Origin: Candidatus Aenigmatarchaeota archaeon | GTDB lineage: Archaea; Aenigmatarchaeota; Aenigmatarchaeia; Aenigmatarchaeales; Aenigmatarchaeaceae | Length of the DNA stretch: 39,123 bases | Direction: 5' to 3' | NCBI GenBank assembly: GCA_018221065.1 | Contig: JAAOXY010000082.1 | Coordinates: forward strand, 1 to 39,123 | Notes under the pieces: generated by a model | Told to the model about the DNA's origin: nothing | The model's database searches: none | Seen by the model: the letters and a program-made list of their open reading frames with translations, nothing else | Made by a program: the position numbers and the translations under genes | Part shown: positions 1 through 6,153 of the stretch, in pieces | Numbering within the stretch: position 1 is the first letter of the stretch | Layout of the letters: every line of letters begins with the position of its first letter

Positions 1-63
1 GGGATAGTGTGAGATAGTAGATGGACAGTATGAGGGGGAGATAGCATAGTTCCCTATGATCTG

Positions 64-124
64 AGCGGGAGACTTAGTTTAATACTAGCACCTATGGCGA
101 CTTTGGGAGAGAAACTGTCTCGCT
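64..124 (+). other. possible structured leader RNA
   Basis: A 7-bp closing stem (positions 64-70 with 118-124) encloses about 47 nt containing a small TTAG/CTAG arm that resembles a D-arm. There is no convincing T-arm or anticodon arm, so I do not call a tRNA. It lies just ahead of the plus-strand Cys-rich genes and may be their leader or the tail of something upstream. Nothing else is recognisable in 1-168. Confidence 0.25.
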
Positions 125-168
125 TACTCTAGTGCTATGACTCGCGCTAACAATGAAAGGATGCACTA

Positions 169-336
169 ATGGACGAAAAGGATTGTAGTGGGTGTAATTA
201 TAGAAAGATTGCCGTACAATGTTACAAGTCTATAGATAAAAACTGTCCATGTGCTATATGTATTGTTAAAACAATGTGCTCTGAATCATGTAATGTATGG
301 CATCAATGGTATATAAATAGAGAGAGGAGACCCTAA
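169..336 (+). CDS. small Cys-rich CPC-family protein (55 aa)
   Basis: Starts at an ATG 7 nt after AAAGGA. The 55-residue product has the full family pattern: C6-x2-C9, a single Cys, then NCPCAICIVKTMC, then C-x-x-W. The paired CxxC motifs suggest a metal-binding (probably zinc) mini-domain, but this is inferred from Cys spacing only. The stop overlaps the next ATG as TAATG, so it is translationally coupled to the paralogue downstream. No function is known to me. Confidence 0.8.
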   Translation: MDEKDCSGCNYRKIAVQCYKSIDKNCPCAICIVKTMCSESCNVWHQWYINRERRP

Positions 337-521
337 TGGATGAAAACTGTGATGGATGTATATGGAACTATGATGGATCACTGTGTGTAAAGTGGCAGGA
401 TGGAAACTGTCCATGTGGGAGATGTGTCGTTAAACCGATGTGCCAGGATCCATGTGACACATGGGGATTATGGTATACAATAGAACATGCAAAAAAACAA
501 AGAAAGGATGGGTGGATATAA
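336..521 (+). CDS. small Cys-rich CPC-family protein (61 aa)
   Basis: Second member of the tandem pair. It has CDGC near the N-terminus, a middle Cys, NCPCGRCVVKPMC, a further Cys and TWGLW. It is coupled to the upstream paralogue through TAATG. The C-terminal tail is basic (AKKQRKDGWI). Same family as about 17 other genes in this window; putative metal-binding protein of unknown role. Confidence 0.8.
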   Translation: MDENCDGCIWNYDGSLCVKWQDGNCPCGRCVVKPMCQDPCDTWGLWYTIEHAKKQRKDGWI

Positions 522-522
522 A

Positions 523-681
523 ATGGTAGACTTAGATTATAACAAGTTCTATGAAGAAATACATAATAAGAAACATGCTAACATAACAAAACATGAGCTA
601 AGGGAAGCTATTCGTTGGCCTGTTGAGACATCTCCCGAAGAAGAGGATGTCTCTGATGAGGATATAAACAGTGGATGTTAA
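523..681 (+). CDS. small acidic hypothetical protein (52 aa)
   Basis: I place the start at the ATG at 523, two bases after the previous stop; a longer frame opens at 487 but lies inside the upstream gene. The product is charged, with an acidic C-terminus (SPEEEDVSDEDINSGC). It has no membrane segment and only one Cys at its end. It overlaps the GTG start of the next gene. No family recognised. Confidence 0.55.
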   Translation: MVDLDYNKFYEEIHNKKHANITKHELREAIRWPVETSPEEEDVSDEDINSGC

Positions 682-1021
682 AACAAGGCTAGTTGATTTC
701 AGTAATAACATATTAGAAGAATATGATATTGACTTGAGTAATAGACCAGTAAGCCCATGTAATGAATGTCTGGTATCTATTATGTGTAAAAAACTATGTC
801 CTGATGTAACCAATTATCTATTTGATTATGAGACATATGATAGAGCCTTAGAAAAAACTCTTATACAATGTGCAACTAACTATCCTCTAAATATGGAAAT
901 ATTTGAACTGAGGTCTCATAGGAAGGGGGAATATAAAAAGTGGGTAGTGCGAACATATAGGGGAAGGATACAAAGCTTTAAAGAGAGGAATAAAGATGAC
1001 AAGTCATCAACTGGTCGATAG
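671..1021 (+). CDS. Cys-motif protein with C-terminal extension (116 aa)
   Basis: The start is GTG preceded by GAGGAT; no ATG is available in frame. Residues about 29-43 hold SPCNECLVSIMCKKLC, the C-terminal half of the small Cys-family motif. A further 70-residue domain follows, with K/R- and aromatic-rich beta-like sequence. The next gene has the same architecture, so the two are tandem paralogues. This is a variant in which the Cys motif is fused to another domain. Function unknown. Confidence 0.7.
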   Translation: MDVKTRLVDFSNNILEEYDIDLSNRPVSPCNECLVSIMCKKLCPDVTNYLFDYETYDRALEKTLIQCATNYPLNMEIFELRSHRKGEYKKWVVRTYRGRIQSFKERNKDDKSSTGR

Positions 1022-1286
1022 TCCATGTAGTATATGTATAGTTCGAACTATGTGTGATAATATATGTCTAGAGGGAACAATATATCTAATTGAACATGAA
1101 GTGGCTGATGAACCAATGCAACGGGTTTTAATACGTGGATGTGATCCTAAGTATAAATCAGACACGATTACAATAAATTCAAACCATAATGGTCAATTCA
1201 GGACATTCAAAATGGAAATTAGAGAGGGTCAAATAACATCTTTCATGCTAACAACTAGAGATCCATTCGATTTAAGGAAGGAATGA
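996..1286 (+). CDS. Cys-motif protein, paralogue of preceding gene (96 aa)
   Basis: Starts inside the end of the preceding gene (26-nt overlap) after AGAGAGGAATAAAG. DSPCSICIVRTMCDNIC lies at the N-terminus, and the C-terminal part aligns with the neighbour (…GQFRTFKMEIREGQITSF compared with GEYKKWVVRTYRGRIQSF). It ends the plus-strand run just before a bidirectional terminator. Probable metal-binding protein of unknown role. Confidence 0.7.
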   Translation: MTSHQLVDSPCSICIVRTMCDNICLEGTIYLIEHEVADEPMQRVLIRGCDPKYKSDTITINSNHNGQFRTFKMEIREGQITSFMLTTRDPFDLRKE

Positions 1287-1290
1287 ATCC

Positions 1291-1331
1291 AAAAAAAAGA
1301 GATAGGGAGACTAGTCCTATTCTCTTTTTTT
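1291..1331. terminator. bidirectional intrinsic terminator
   Basis: A tract of A, then GAGATAGG, a 9-nt loop, CCTA-T-TCTC and a run of T. It reads as a hairpin with a U-tract on both strands, and it sits between the convergent plus-strand Cys genes and the minus-strand genes ending at 1394. Confidence 0.85.
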
Positions 1332-1393
1332 GAGCTGTCCCGATGATAGACCTTGGACATTGCGTTTGCTCAGGTTGCCAACTCTTTATTAAT

Positions 1394-1762
1394 CTATACC
1401 GCTGGGCCGCCGATCACCTCTCGTTCATTATCTGGGAGACTTCCTATTTTCAAGCCTTTTGGGAACACCCGACTAAGTACTTGAATACCATACTCATCAA
1501 GGTCATCCCCACGAAGTGCTGCGTTAAGGATATTACTAATCTGCTGAATAACTTGAAATCTAGACTTCATATCCAACAGAAGCTTTTCTTTTGGAACTAC
1601 AGTGTGAAGGCCACCATACTTCGGATGGCTTTTGGGAAATTTCACCTGAGCCATATCACTGTCCGGCTCAATATCAGTATCCACATATAACTTTGTTCCC
1701 TCCGGGATAATAATCCCAGAACTTCTTACCGCTGTACTCTCTCTAAGATATGCTATTTCCAT
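1394..1762 (-). CDS. hypothetical protein (122 aa)
   Basis: Starts after GGAGGTGTAATACT. A soluble 122-residue protein with a KFPKSHPKYGGLHTVVPKEKL segment that looks like a small beta domain, followed by helical sequence. It has no membrane segment or Cys cluster. It is the last gene of a four-gene minus-strand unit read from P1 at 2499. No family recognised. Confidence 0.65.
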   Translation of the reverse strand: MEIAYLRESTAVRSSGIIIPEGTKLYVDTDIEPDSDMAQVKFPKSHPKYGGLHTVVPKEKLLLDMKSRFQVIQQISNILNAALRGDDLDEYGIQVLSRVFPKGLKIGSLPDNEREVIGGPAV

Positions 1763-1766
1763 AGTA

Positions 1767-1937
1767 TTACACCTCCACCTTTAGATTTTGTATTCTCCAA
1801 TATGTGTTTTCGATCAGTTCTTCCTGGTAAACTTCGGTTTGATAACTGCTATCAAGTTCCTCAATCACTTTGAAGAACACATACGAAGCAGCTAAGAATA
1901 ACCAGCCAATGATTATAAGCACGATTGTTTTTTTCAT
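1767..1937 (-). CDS. small single-pass membrane protein (56 aa)
   Basis: ATG preceded by GGGGGATAAATACT. Residues 4-23 form one hydrophobic segment (IVLIIIGWLFLAASYVFFKV), followed by a polar, acidic tail. It ends 4 nt before the next gene's start, and its last codons contain that gene's ribosome binding site (GTGGAGGTGTAA). Function unknown; typical of small early phage membrane peptides. Confidence 0.6.
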   Translation of the reverse strand: MKKTIVLIIIGWLFLAASYVFFKVIEELDSSYQTEVYQEELIENTYWRIQNLKVEV

Positions 1938-1942
1938 AGTAT

Positions 1943-2155
1943 TTATCCCCCATATTTAAAGTCTTCTACCATTTCATAGATGATGAGATATAACCTGAAC
2001 ACTGCAAAGAGTATCCACACAACACCAACTATCACTCCAATAAGAGAGAACATAATCCAAACCGGATCCGCAAACATAAATCGAACCAAGTTTATAGATA
2101 CTAGCAGGGTTACAGATACATATAGAGCGACTTTCATGAAATTAAAGAAATTCAT
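1943..2155 (-). CDS. small two-pass membrane protein (70 aa)
   Basis: ATG after GGGAGGTGAAAAA. Two hydrophobic segments, about residues 8-28 and 33-60, with a short charged C-terminus (EMVEDFKYGG). It is followed after 5 nt by another small membrane protein gene. Function unknown. Confidence 0.6.
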   Translation of the reverse strand: MNFFNFMKVALYVSVTLLVSINLVRFMFADPVWIMFSLIGVIVGVVWILFAVFRLYLIIYEMVEDFKYGG

Positions 2156-2191
2156 TTTTTCACCTCCCTATAGAGTTTTTATATAGACCGT

Positions 2192-2449
2192 TTATGATGC
2201 GAGTCCCATAGGAACTCTTCCCTTATATGCCTTTAATGTAATCAGTGGAGAGACCGTTATACCACCTTCCATAAGCTTCTCCACAATCGGTCTATAGGGA
2301 ACCAATATATCGTCGAATATATGACCGCATATATCGCACTTTGTATATTCGCCCCTGATGGTTAATGCAAGACCCTTTGTAGGACTCTTATGGGGCATGT
2401 CAATAGACTTACATCTGTTACATTTGATTGAAAATGGTAAGTATGCCAT
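2192..2449 (-). CDS. zinc-ribbon-like small protein (85 aa)
   Basis: First gene after the P1 copy at 2499. Two CxxC knuckles (CNRCKSIDMP and CDICGHIFDD, 25 residues apart) suggest a zinc ribbon in the N-terminal half; the C-terminal half is plain. The spacing and flanking residues differ from the CPC family, so I regard it as a separate zinc-binding protein. Confidence 0.6.
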   Translation of the reverse strand: MAYLPFSIKCNRCKSIDMPHKSPTKGLALTIRGEYTKCDICGHIFDDILVPYRPIVEKLMEGGITVSPLITLKAYKGRVPMGLAS

Positions 2450-2496
2450 AGTGTATATCCCTCCTTAATTGACTAAGAATTGTTTGTCTTTATTAC

Positions 2497-2513
2497 ATAT
2501 TAATATATATAAG
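2497..2513 (-). promoter_or_regulatory. P1 promoter-like repeat, copy 1
   Basis: A TATATATATTAATATG variant of the 12-copy repeat, about 50 nt upstream of the 2449 start. It is the most divergent copy: AAGGAATT flanks it instead of AGAATT. Confidence 0.6.
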
Positions 2514-2519
2514 GAATTG

Positions 2520-2776
2520 ATCTATATGGTCTATTGGATACTGTCCAGGGCACTAATCCGACTGTTTTTTTGGATCATTCGACACTCAGGATGGGGGTTT
2601 GCTCCAACCGACTAGGAACGGTATTTGTTCGTTTGGGATAGGGTCATTAGATAGTTAGCGGGACTGTGAGCAGGGTTTTGCTCGAGATTTAAAGCGATTC
2701 AAATACCAGGGACAAGAAAAGACATAGGGTTTCTTAATCGGGATTTGTGGTTTAGGATGGAGATGTAACCTGTTCT
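2520..2776. other. intergenic stretch without a recognisable gene
   Basis: About 255 nt, more GC-rich than its surroundings. It holds small hairpins (for example GAGCA/TGCTC at 2668-2683) and the string GATAGTTAGC at about 2650 in the plus orientation, which elsewhere marks gene ends on the minus strand. I see no ribosome binding site plus ORF and no tRNA that folds properly. A non-coding RNA or a decayed gene is possible. Confidence 0.4.
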
Positions 2777-2799
2777 AAAATTTTCATCTCAAAAGAGAT
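2777..2799 (-). terminator. weak intrinsic terminator
   Basis: On the minus strand ATCTC-TTTT-GAGAT is followed by GAAAATTTT, a short hairpin with a broken U-tract just downstream of the gene ending at 2830. Confidence 0.45.
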
Positions 2800-2829
2800 A
2801 TGGTAATTTAGAATGGATGTCTAAAATTT

Positions 2830-3024
2830 TTACAATATTTTTTTTCTTATTCTTTCCTTAATGATAGGTGTCCAATACTTATATTTTATAGGGCAATAAT
2901 GATTACCTTTACACATTATTTTAACAAGACACTTCCCGCATGGGCACCCTTCAGAAGTAATTCCAGATCTCATACAATATGAACTGGGATAATTTTGACT
3001 ACAACCAATACAACTATCTAACAT
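2830..3024 (-). CDS. small Cys-rich CPC-family protein (64 aa)
   Basis: Starts after TTTTGGAGGTGTGTTTAA. Contains CIGC, a middle Cys, GCPCGKCLVKIMC, then C and W, with a very basic C-terminus (KERIRKKIL). Intact family member. It lies in the same unit as the 3171-3410 gene, separated from it by a conserved hairpin and RNA fold. Putative metal-binding protein, role unknown. Confidence 0.8.
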   Translation of the reverse strand: MLDSCIGCSQNYPSSYCMRSGITSEGCPCGKCLVKIMCKGNHYCPIKYKYWTPIIKERIRKKIL

Positions 3025-3077
3025 TTAAACACACCTCCAAAATTTTTTAAAAAAATTTTACCATATATAGGGATTTA

Positions 3078-3110
3078 CAGAGACATCTAACTGAGTGGTA
3101 GATGTCTCTG
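3078..3110 (-). terminator. 12-bp hairpin of the AGAGACATC family
   Basis: CAGAGACATCTA pairs perfectly with TAGATGTCTCTG around a 9-nt loop. This copy has no U-tract, unlike the related copies at 3542, 4072 and 7292, so it may be an RNA-processing or stability hairpin rather than a true terminator. Confidence 0.6.
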
Positions 3111-3125
3111 CTAACTATCCCATAT

Positions 3126-3161
3126 ATCTCCCGGTCGCGCTTTGCGGGGCCTGTCGAGAAT
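3126..3161 (-). ncRNA. repeated 36-nt RNA fold S1, copy 1
   Basis: The conserved core (GGTCGCGC-TTT-GCGGGGCC on the plus strand) forms an 8-bp stem with one mismatch. An outer stem TCTC/GAGA closes it. The core is the same as in copies at 4884 and 6356, while the outer stem changes on both sides. It lies directly after the stop of the gene at 3171. Confidence 0.6.
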
Positions 3162-3170
3162 GTCCCTTTA

Positions 3171-3410
3171 TTAATCGTTGATATCAAAAGCAGTGTTATA
3201 ACATTGAATGGCTTTGATCCAGTCTTCTCCGGCGTAGATAATATTGTTGAGATCATATGAATCATTGATATAAACAACATACACAATGACAGGAATGGAT
3301 GGCATCGCCGTTGCATGGAAATATTTTGTTCCTCTCTTATCTATATCTGATGCTATCACATGACTAAATGAAAAAGTTTGTAGATCTAATATGTCTAATG
3401 TGTGTTTCAT
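3171..3410 (-). CDS. hypothetical protein, paralogue of the 9011 gene (79 aa)
   Basis: Preceded by CCTATAGGAGGGATATC. It aligns with the protein at 9011-9220: FSHVIAS / IEHVLAS near residue 15 and IYAGEDWIKAIQCYN / IYSGSDIAKAVHEYN at the end, so the two are paralogues. Small alpha/beta protein of unknown function. It is the first gene after P1 copy 2, and its leader has a hairpin shared with the 5651 gene. Confidence 0.7.
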   Translation of the reverse strand: MKHTLDILDLQTFSFSHVIASDIDKRGTKYFHATAMPSIPVIVYVVYINDSYDLNNIIYAGEDWIKAIQCYNTAFDIND

Positions 3411-3418
3411 GATATCCC

Positions 3419-3460
3419 TCCTCCTATAGGATTATTTTTTGGAATAATAAGTTTATTCCT
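3419..3460 (-). promoter_or_regulatory. shared leader with hairpin and CCTATAGGAGG ribosome site, copy 1
   Basis: On the minus strand GGAATAA and TTATTCC form a hairpin, followed by A/T-rich sequence and CCTATAGGAGG. The same leader precedes the 5651 gene. The CCTATAGG palindrome overlaps the ribosome binding site, so translation control is possible. Confidence 0.5.
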
Positions 3461-3468
3461 TTTGTATC

Positions 3469-3490
3469 ATTAATTAATATATATAGAATT
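3469..3490 (-). promoter_or_regulatory. P1 promoter-like repeat, copy 2
   Basis: Minus-strand AATTCTATATATATTAATTAAT, about 60 nt upstream of the 3410 start and directly after a double terminator. One of 12 near-identical copies, all in the same orientation. Confidence 0.75.
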
Positions 3491-3498
3491 AGCAACCA

Positions 3499-3520
3499 AA
3501 AATAACGGTGCCGCCGGCAG
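3499..3520 (-). terminator. GC-rich intrinsic terminator
   Basis: On the minus strand TGCCG-G-CGGCA, then CCGTTATTTTT. Second of two tandem terminators insulating P1 copy 2. The same sequence recurs at 6622, and a variant at 4504. Confidence 0.7.
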
Positions 3521-3534
3521 CTAATTATCTCGGA

Positions 3535-3572
3535 CAAAAAAAGAGACACCCAACAAATGTTAGATGTCTCTG
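3535..3572 (-). terminator. AGAGACATC-family intrinsic terminator
   Basis: On the minus strand AGAGACATCTAAC pairs with GTGTCTCT, followed by a run of seven T. It begins a few bases after the stop of the 3577 gene. Confidence 0.8.
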
Positions 3573-3576
3573 CTAA

Positions 3577-3867
3577 CTAAGTGCTAAATGTGTCTATATC
3601 CTCTCTATCAAAATAGTAATCATCTCCATTATCTTCAATCCATGAAGGTATCATAGAATGATACCAATCTGACCACTCCTTACAACTACATCTAGGAATC
3701 ATTTTAACTATACAATTCACACAAATGCATTGCCCCTCATTATGCTCAACACATGACAAATATCTCTTTTCTTTTAGCGATGCATAGATTCTACAACCAT
3801 TACAGTGTTCATTATCTGTAGTAACTTTAATATAAAGATTATTCTTTTTTCTAATCATAGATAACAT
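3577..3867 (-). CDS. Cys-rich CPC-family protein, long form (96 aa)
   Basis: Contains CNGC, a middle Cys, QCICVNCIVKMIPRCSC (Ile replaces the Pro of CPC) and W-x2-W, then an acidic tail (EDNGDDYYFDREDID). The N-terminal 20 residues before the motif are longer than in sister proteins, so an internal start is possible. The ribosome site is weak (AGAGAG), 9 nt after the upstream stop. Putative metal-binding protein of unknown role. Confidence 0.75.
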   Translation of the reverse strand: MLSMIRKKNNLYIKVTTDNEHCNGCRIYASLKEKRYLSCVEHNEGQCICVNCIVKMIPRCSCKEWSDWYHSMIPSWIEDNGDDYYFDREDIDTFST

Positions 3868-3875
3868 TTTTACTT

Positions 3876-4049
3876 TTACTCTCTTTCTTTTCTTTTCTCC
3901 TCTATTTTACCCTTAGTTTCGTCCAATAAGTTCTCTCCGTCTATTACGAGTTTTGAGACAAATTCAGAAAAGCCACCAGCTTTCTCACATTTTTGAATTG
4001 TTACAACTAACAATATGATAAATACTATGATAAGTATTGTTTTAAACAT
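3876..4049 (-). CDS. small single-pass membrane protein (57 aa)
   Basis: The start at 4049 follows AGGAGGATAATA; a longer frame upstream would run into the terminator. Residues 4-21 form a hydrophobic anchor (ILIIVFIILLVVTI), followed by a charged helix ending in KGKIEEKRKERE. First gene after the terminator at 4066. Function unknown. Confidence 0.65.
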   Translation of the reverse strand: MFKTILIIVFIILLVVTIQKCEKAGGFSEFVSKLVIDGENLLDETKGKIEEKRKERE

Positions 4050-4065
4050 TATTATCCTCCTTTCT

Positions 4066-4102
4066 AAAAAAAGAGACAACCCCATAATGGCTAGATGTCT
4101 CT
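4066..4102 (-). terminator. AGAGACATC-family intrinsic terminator
   Basis: On the minus strand AGAGACATC pairs with TTGTCTCT around a loop that includes AGCCATTATGGGG, then a run of seven T. It follows the DUF3102-like gene and precedes the ribosome site of the 4049 gene. Confidence 0.75.
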
Positions 4103-4114
4103 GCTCACTAACTG

Positions 4115-4438
4115 TTAACTATATTCCCTCATTGCCACCTGAATGGTCCAGGGTGTATCAACAGCAAACCCTGCCCTATCCAATTTCAAAACTCCTTCAG
4201 TCCCAAAATCATAGTGCCCGAAATGAGGTTCAAGTTTCGCTAACTTCATGTAGTTTTGACATGTACGAAGACTTATATCGAAGGTCTCTTTCACAAAAGT
4301 TTGCCAATTTCCATGACCTACATCCTCTTTCAATTCAAGAAGTTGTTCTCCAATTCTGACAGCACGATCTACATTTCCCTCATTTGAAGTCATCATACAA
4401 GTTTGAATCTCCCTGCTTATTTCAGGTGCTTTACGCAT
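4115..4438 (-). CDS. DUF3102-like protein (107 aa)
   Basis: Residues about 27-70 read as RIGEQLLELKEDVGHGNWQ…ISLRTCQNYMKLAKLE. This is the signature of DUF3102-type proteins found on phages and plasmids, in which a helical GHGxxxxW segment precedes an RTxQNYMxLA helix. The family is usually thought to be DNA-associated, but its role is not established. It is the only gene between P1 copy 3 and a terminator, so it is an independent unit. Confidence 0.75.
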   Translation of the reverse strand: MRKAPEISREIQTCMMTSNEGNVDRAVRIGEQLLELKEDVGHGNWQTFVKETFDISLRTCQNYMKLAKLEPHFGHYDFGTEGVLKLDRAGFAVDTPWTIQVAMREYS

Positions 4439-4476
4439 AGTAATACCTCCTTATAAAATAAGATTTATGTTTATTA

Positions 4477-4498
4477 GTAATTAATATATATAGGGATT
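4477..4498 (-). promoter_or_regulatory. P1 promoter-like repeat, copy 3
   Basis: Minus-strand CCCTATATATATTAATTAC with the common downstream TAATAAACATAAATCTTATTTTA-type leader. It lies about 40 nt upstream of the DUF3102-like gene. Confidence 0.75.
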
Positions 4499-4503
4499 CC
4501 ATC

Positions 4504-4527
4504 TAAAAATAACGGTGCCACAAGGCA
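4504..4527 (-). terminator. intrinsic terminator, variant of the TGCCG type
   Basis: Minus-strand TGCC-TTGT-GGCA then CCGTTATTTTTAG. The tail is identical to the terminators at 3499 and 6622, but the stem is different and overlaps the remains of a Cys-family gene. Confidence 0.6.
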
Positions 4528-4549
4528 TTTATTACATGGGTTAATCATA

Positions 4550-4624
4550 TTAGGTATCTTCTTCTTTATAAGCAAGATGAATACAATTATCTTCTCCTAT
4601 AAAGCATCCCTCACAGTTATCCAT
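4550..4624 (-). pseudogene. truncated Cys-rich CPC-family gene (24 aa remains)
   Basis: The frame MDNCEGCFIGEDNCIHLAYKEEDT (only part of the family domain) stops at TAA. A few bases on, in another frame, NPCNKCLV appears, matching the PCNECLV core of the 671 gene, and then runs into the terminator at 4504. I read this as a family member broken by a frameshift, with its end replaced by the terminator. The start overlaps the upstream paralogue's stop (ATGGATAA). Confidence 0.55.
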
Positions 4625-4790
4625 AAGACTCACTCTCCCATTTATTCCATGGATCGCATCCCACTCGGCACATAGTTTTAACTAGACAGTAAGTACATGG
4701 GCAGTCTCCATTTGAATTTCGATCTCGAGTTTGTTTAAAACAACCAATAACACATCCTATACAGTTATCTATACAGTTATCTACACTCAT
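4617..4790 (-). CDS. small Cys-rich CPC-family protein (57 aa)
   Basis: Reads MSVDNCIDNCIGC…, then DCPCTYCLVKTMCRVGC and W-x3-W. The DNCI-DNCI at the N-terminus comes from a 12-bp tandem duplication (GATAACTGTATA twice). GGAGGAG lies about 10 nt before the chosen ATG. Intact member, directly upstream of a broken paralogue. Putative metal-binding protein. Confidence 0.75.
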   Translation of the reverse strand: MSVDNCIDNCIGCVIGCFKQTRDRNSNGDCPCTYCLVKTMCRVGCDPWNKWESESYG

Positions 4791-4833
4791 GTTCCATGGC
4801 TCCTCCAGCTTATGATTATTTACCTCCTTTATT

Positions 4834-4878
4834 TAAAAAAAGAGACGGGGCTGGCGTGCTCACACCCCCCGATCTCTT
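4834..4878 (-). terminator. strong intrinsic terminator
   Basis: Minus-strand AGAGATCGGGG … CCCCGTCTCT with an inner GTG-TGA-GCAC pairing, followed by a run of seven T. Separates the lipoprotein gene from the Cys-family genes downstream. Confidence 0.85.
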
Positions 4879-4883
4879 TTCTC

Positions 4884-4919
4884 ATCCTCCGGTCGCGCTA
4901 TGCGGGGCCTGTCGAGGAT
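4884..4919 (-). ncRNA. repeated 36-nt RNA fold S1, copy 2
   Basis: Same core as copy 1 (GGTCGCGC-TAT-GCGGGGCC on plus) with the outer stem ATCCTC/GAGGAT. It sits between the lipoprotein stop and the terminator. Confidence 0.65.
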
Positions 4920-4943
4920 ACCTCTGCTAACTATCATAATGTA

Positions 4944-5651
4944 TTACCTCTTTGTTAATTTTGTCTCAGAACAATTGCTGATAACTCTTGACCCGAAACC
5001 GATACCCCAACAATTAGCCGATTTGATTATAGTATGGCCAGTGGTATGAATAGGGGGTTTGATTGATTTTACATCTTTTCTTATGCCATATACTAACGAT
5101 TCAGAAGGATCTGGATCTTCTTTGTTTATTCTGTAGAAATTATATATAGAAGTCCCCGTATATAATCCCCATTCAAGATTGGCGTTTCCACCATTATCAT
5201 CTATCATCCACAGATCACCATCATTGCTACTTGGAGGACTGCTGATAATGTAAAGTCCAGACTGAGCCATTGTAGCTAAAGTATAACCTCTTGTGAAAGA
5301 ACTTTTTCTTGTAGATTCGAAGCTTGTCAATGTAGTGTTGGCTATAGCTTGTAACAGGAAACCTCCACGGCCTATCATTATTCTATCTGATTGACTGAGG
5401 GCATCATAGTTGGTTACAACTTCGTGCATTCCTTGCTGGTCTATATCACCATCCACCAATTCTGCTGCCACATAATGACCTGCTATATGGGTTGCTGCAC
5501 TAGCGGCTGCCCCTATCAGCATCTCTCCAACATCTTCTGCTTTGACTGCTTCATTCACATCAACACCAAGAATATAAAACTTCATTGATTTTGATGATGC
5601 ACACCCACTAAATCCGAGACATAATAAAATGACACAAATAATATATTTCAT
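4944..5651 (-). CDS. putative lipoprotein (235 aa)
   Basis: The N-terminus MKYIICVILLCLGFSGC is a lipoprotein signal peptide with lipobox GFSGC; the mature protein would begin at Cys17. An Ala-rich segment (IGAAASAATHIAGHYVAAEL) at about 47-66 may be a helix or membrane-associated. The rest is beta-rich with several GG pairs. A lipoprotein made outside the late region could act in the host envelope, for instance in superinfection exclusion, but that is inference. No family recognised. Uses the same leader as the 3410 gene. Confidence 0.7.
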   Translation of the reverse strand: MKYIICVILLCLGFSGCASSKSMKFYILGVDVNEAVKAEDVGEMLIGAAASAATHIAGHYVAAELVDGDIDQQGMHEVVTNYDALSQSDRIMIGRGGFLLQAIANTTLTSFESTRKSSFTRGYTLATMAQSGLYIISSPPSSNDGDLWMIDDNGGNANLEWGLYTGTSIYNFYRINKEDPDPSESLVYGIRKDVKSIKPPIHTTGHTIIKSANCWGIGFGSRVISNCSETKLTKR

Positions 5652-5656
5652 AGTAA

Positions 5657-5698
5657 CCCCTCCTATAGGATTGTTTTGGGAATAATAAGATTATTCCT
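5657..5698 (-). promoter_or_regulatory. shared leader with hairpin and CCTATAGGAGG ribosome site, copy 2
   Basis: GGAATAATCTTATTATTCC hairpin, then CAATCCTATAGGAGG, almost the same as at 3419. Here there is no P1 copy in front; the leader starts inside the stop codon of the upstream gene (GAA TAA), as if a leader had been joined to a foreign gene end. Confidence 0.5.
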
Positions 5699-5843
5699 TT
5701 TCTATTGTTACTTTTACATTGTCGCCTTTCTGGAAACCATTCAAAGTGAACAAATGAACTTCTACTACAAGATAGGTATCTTCTGGCAGATCCCATACTT
5801 TCTCCTGTACTATCGATGTAGTTTCATATTTTTTCTTGGTCAT
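5691..5843 (-). CDS. small hypothetical protein (50 aa)
   Basis: Starts at an ATG 7 nt after GGAGG. The product runs MTKKKYETTSIVQEKVWDLP… and ends QKGDNVKVTIEKE. It looks like a small beta-barrel-type fold and has no Cys or membrane segment. Its last codons overlap the shared leader of the downstream lipoprotein. No family recognised. Confidence 0.6.
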   Translation of the reverse strand: MTKKKYETTSIVQEKVWDLPEDTYLVVEVHLFTLNGFQKGDNVKVTIEKE

Positions 5844-5849
5844 AATTCA

Positions 5850-6104
5850 TTCCTCCTTTCTAATATCCTCTCGGCTAATAATGACGCTCTTCATATTTAT
5901 TAAAGATCTATATCTCTATAGATTTTTATGCAAACCCAGTTACCAATCTATCAAACTCGCACGATTTAAACTTCAATTAATATGAAAAGCTGTTCCAATT
6001 ATTATTATCCTCTTTTTTCCTTTGAGTCTGCCTCCTCCGGAAGCCTTACCAGGTAATCAAGAAGTAATAATCAAAACAGTCATTATTAGCAGACAGAATA
6101 TTAG
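5850..6104. other. intergenic stretch, no clear gene
   Basis: About 255 nt between two small genes. It contains a degenerate AATTAATATG string at about 5970 that may be a decayed P1, an ATCTATA/TATAGAT hairpin near 5907-5925, and a possible 15-codon leader ORF (5847-5894, minus) without a ribosome site. Nothing convincing. Confidence 0.35.
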
Positions 6105-6138
6105 TAGAGACATCCAACTGAGTGTTAGATGTCTCTAC
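6104..6138 (-). terminator. AGAGACATC-family hairpin without U-tract
   Basis: TAGAGACATC pairs with GATGTCTCTA around a 13-nt loop whose sequence matches the 3078 copy. There is no T-run after it on the minus strand. It follows the Cys-family gene with an internal TGA. Confidence 0.55.
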
Positions 6139-6153
6139 TAACTATCATCCACC

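Noticed and set aside
64..124. Candidate tRNA at the left end
   Set aside because: The 7-bp outer stem is good and a D-like arm exists, but no T-arm or anticodon arm forms and the length (about 61 nt) is too short.
1343..1690. 115-codon plus-strand frame
   Set aside because: It is the complement of the better-supported 1394-1762 gene, lacks a ribosome site and starts in the terminator area.
2520..2776. Possible gene or tRNA in the GC-richer intergenic stretch
   Set aside because: Only short frames without ribosome sites, and no complete cloverleaf on either strand.
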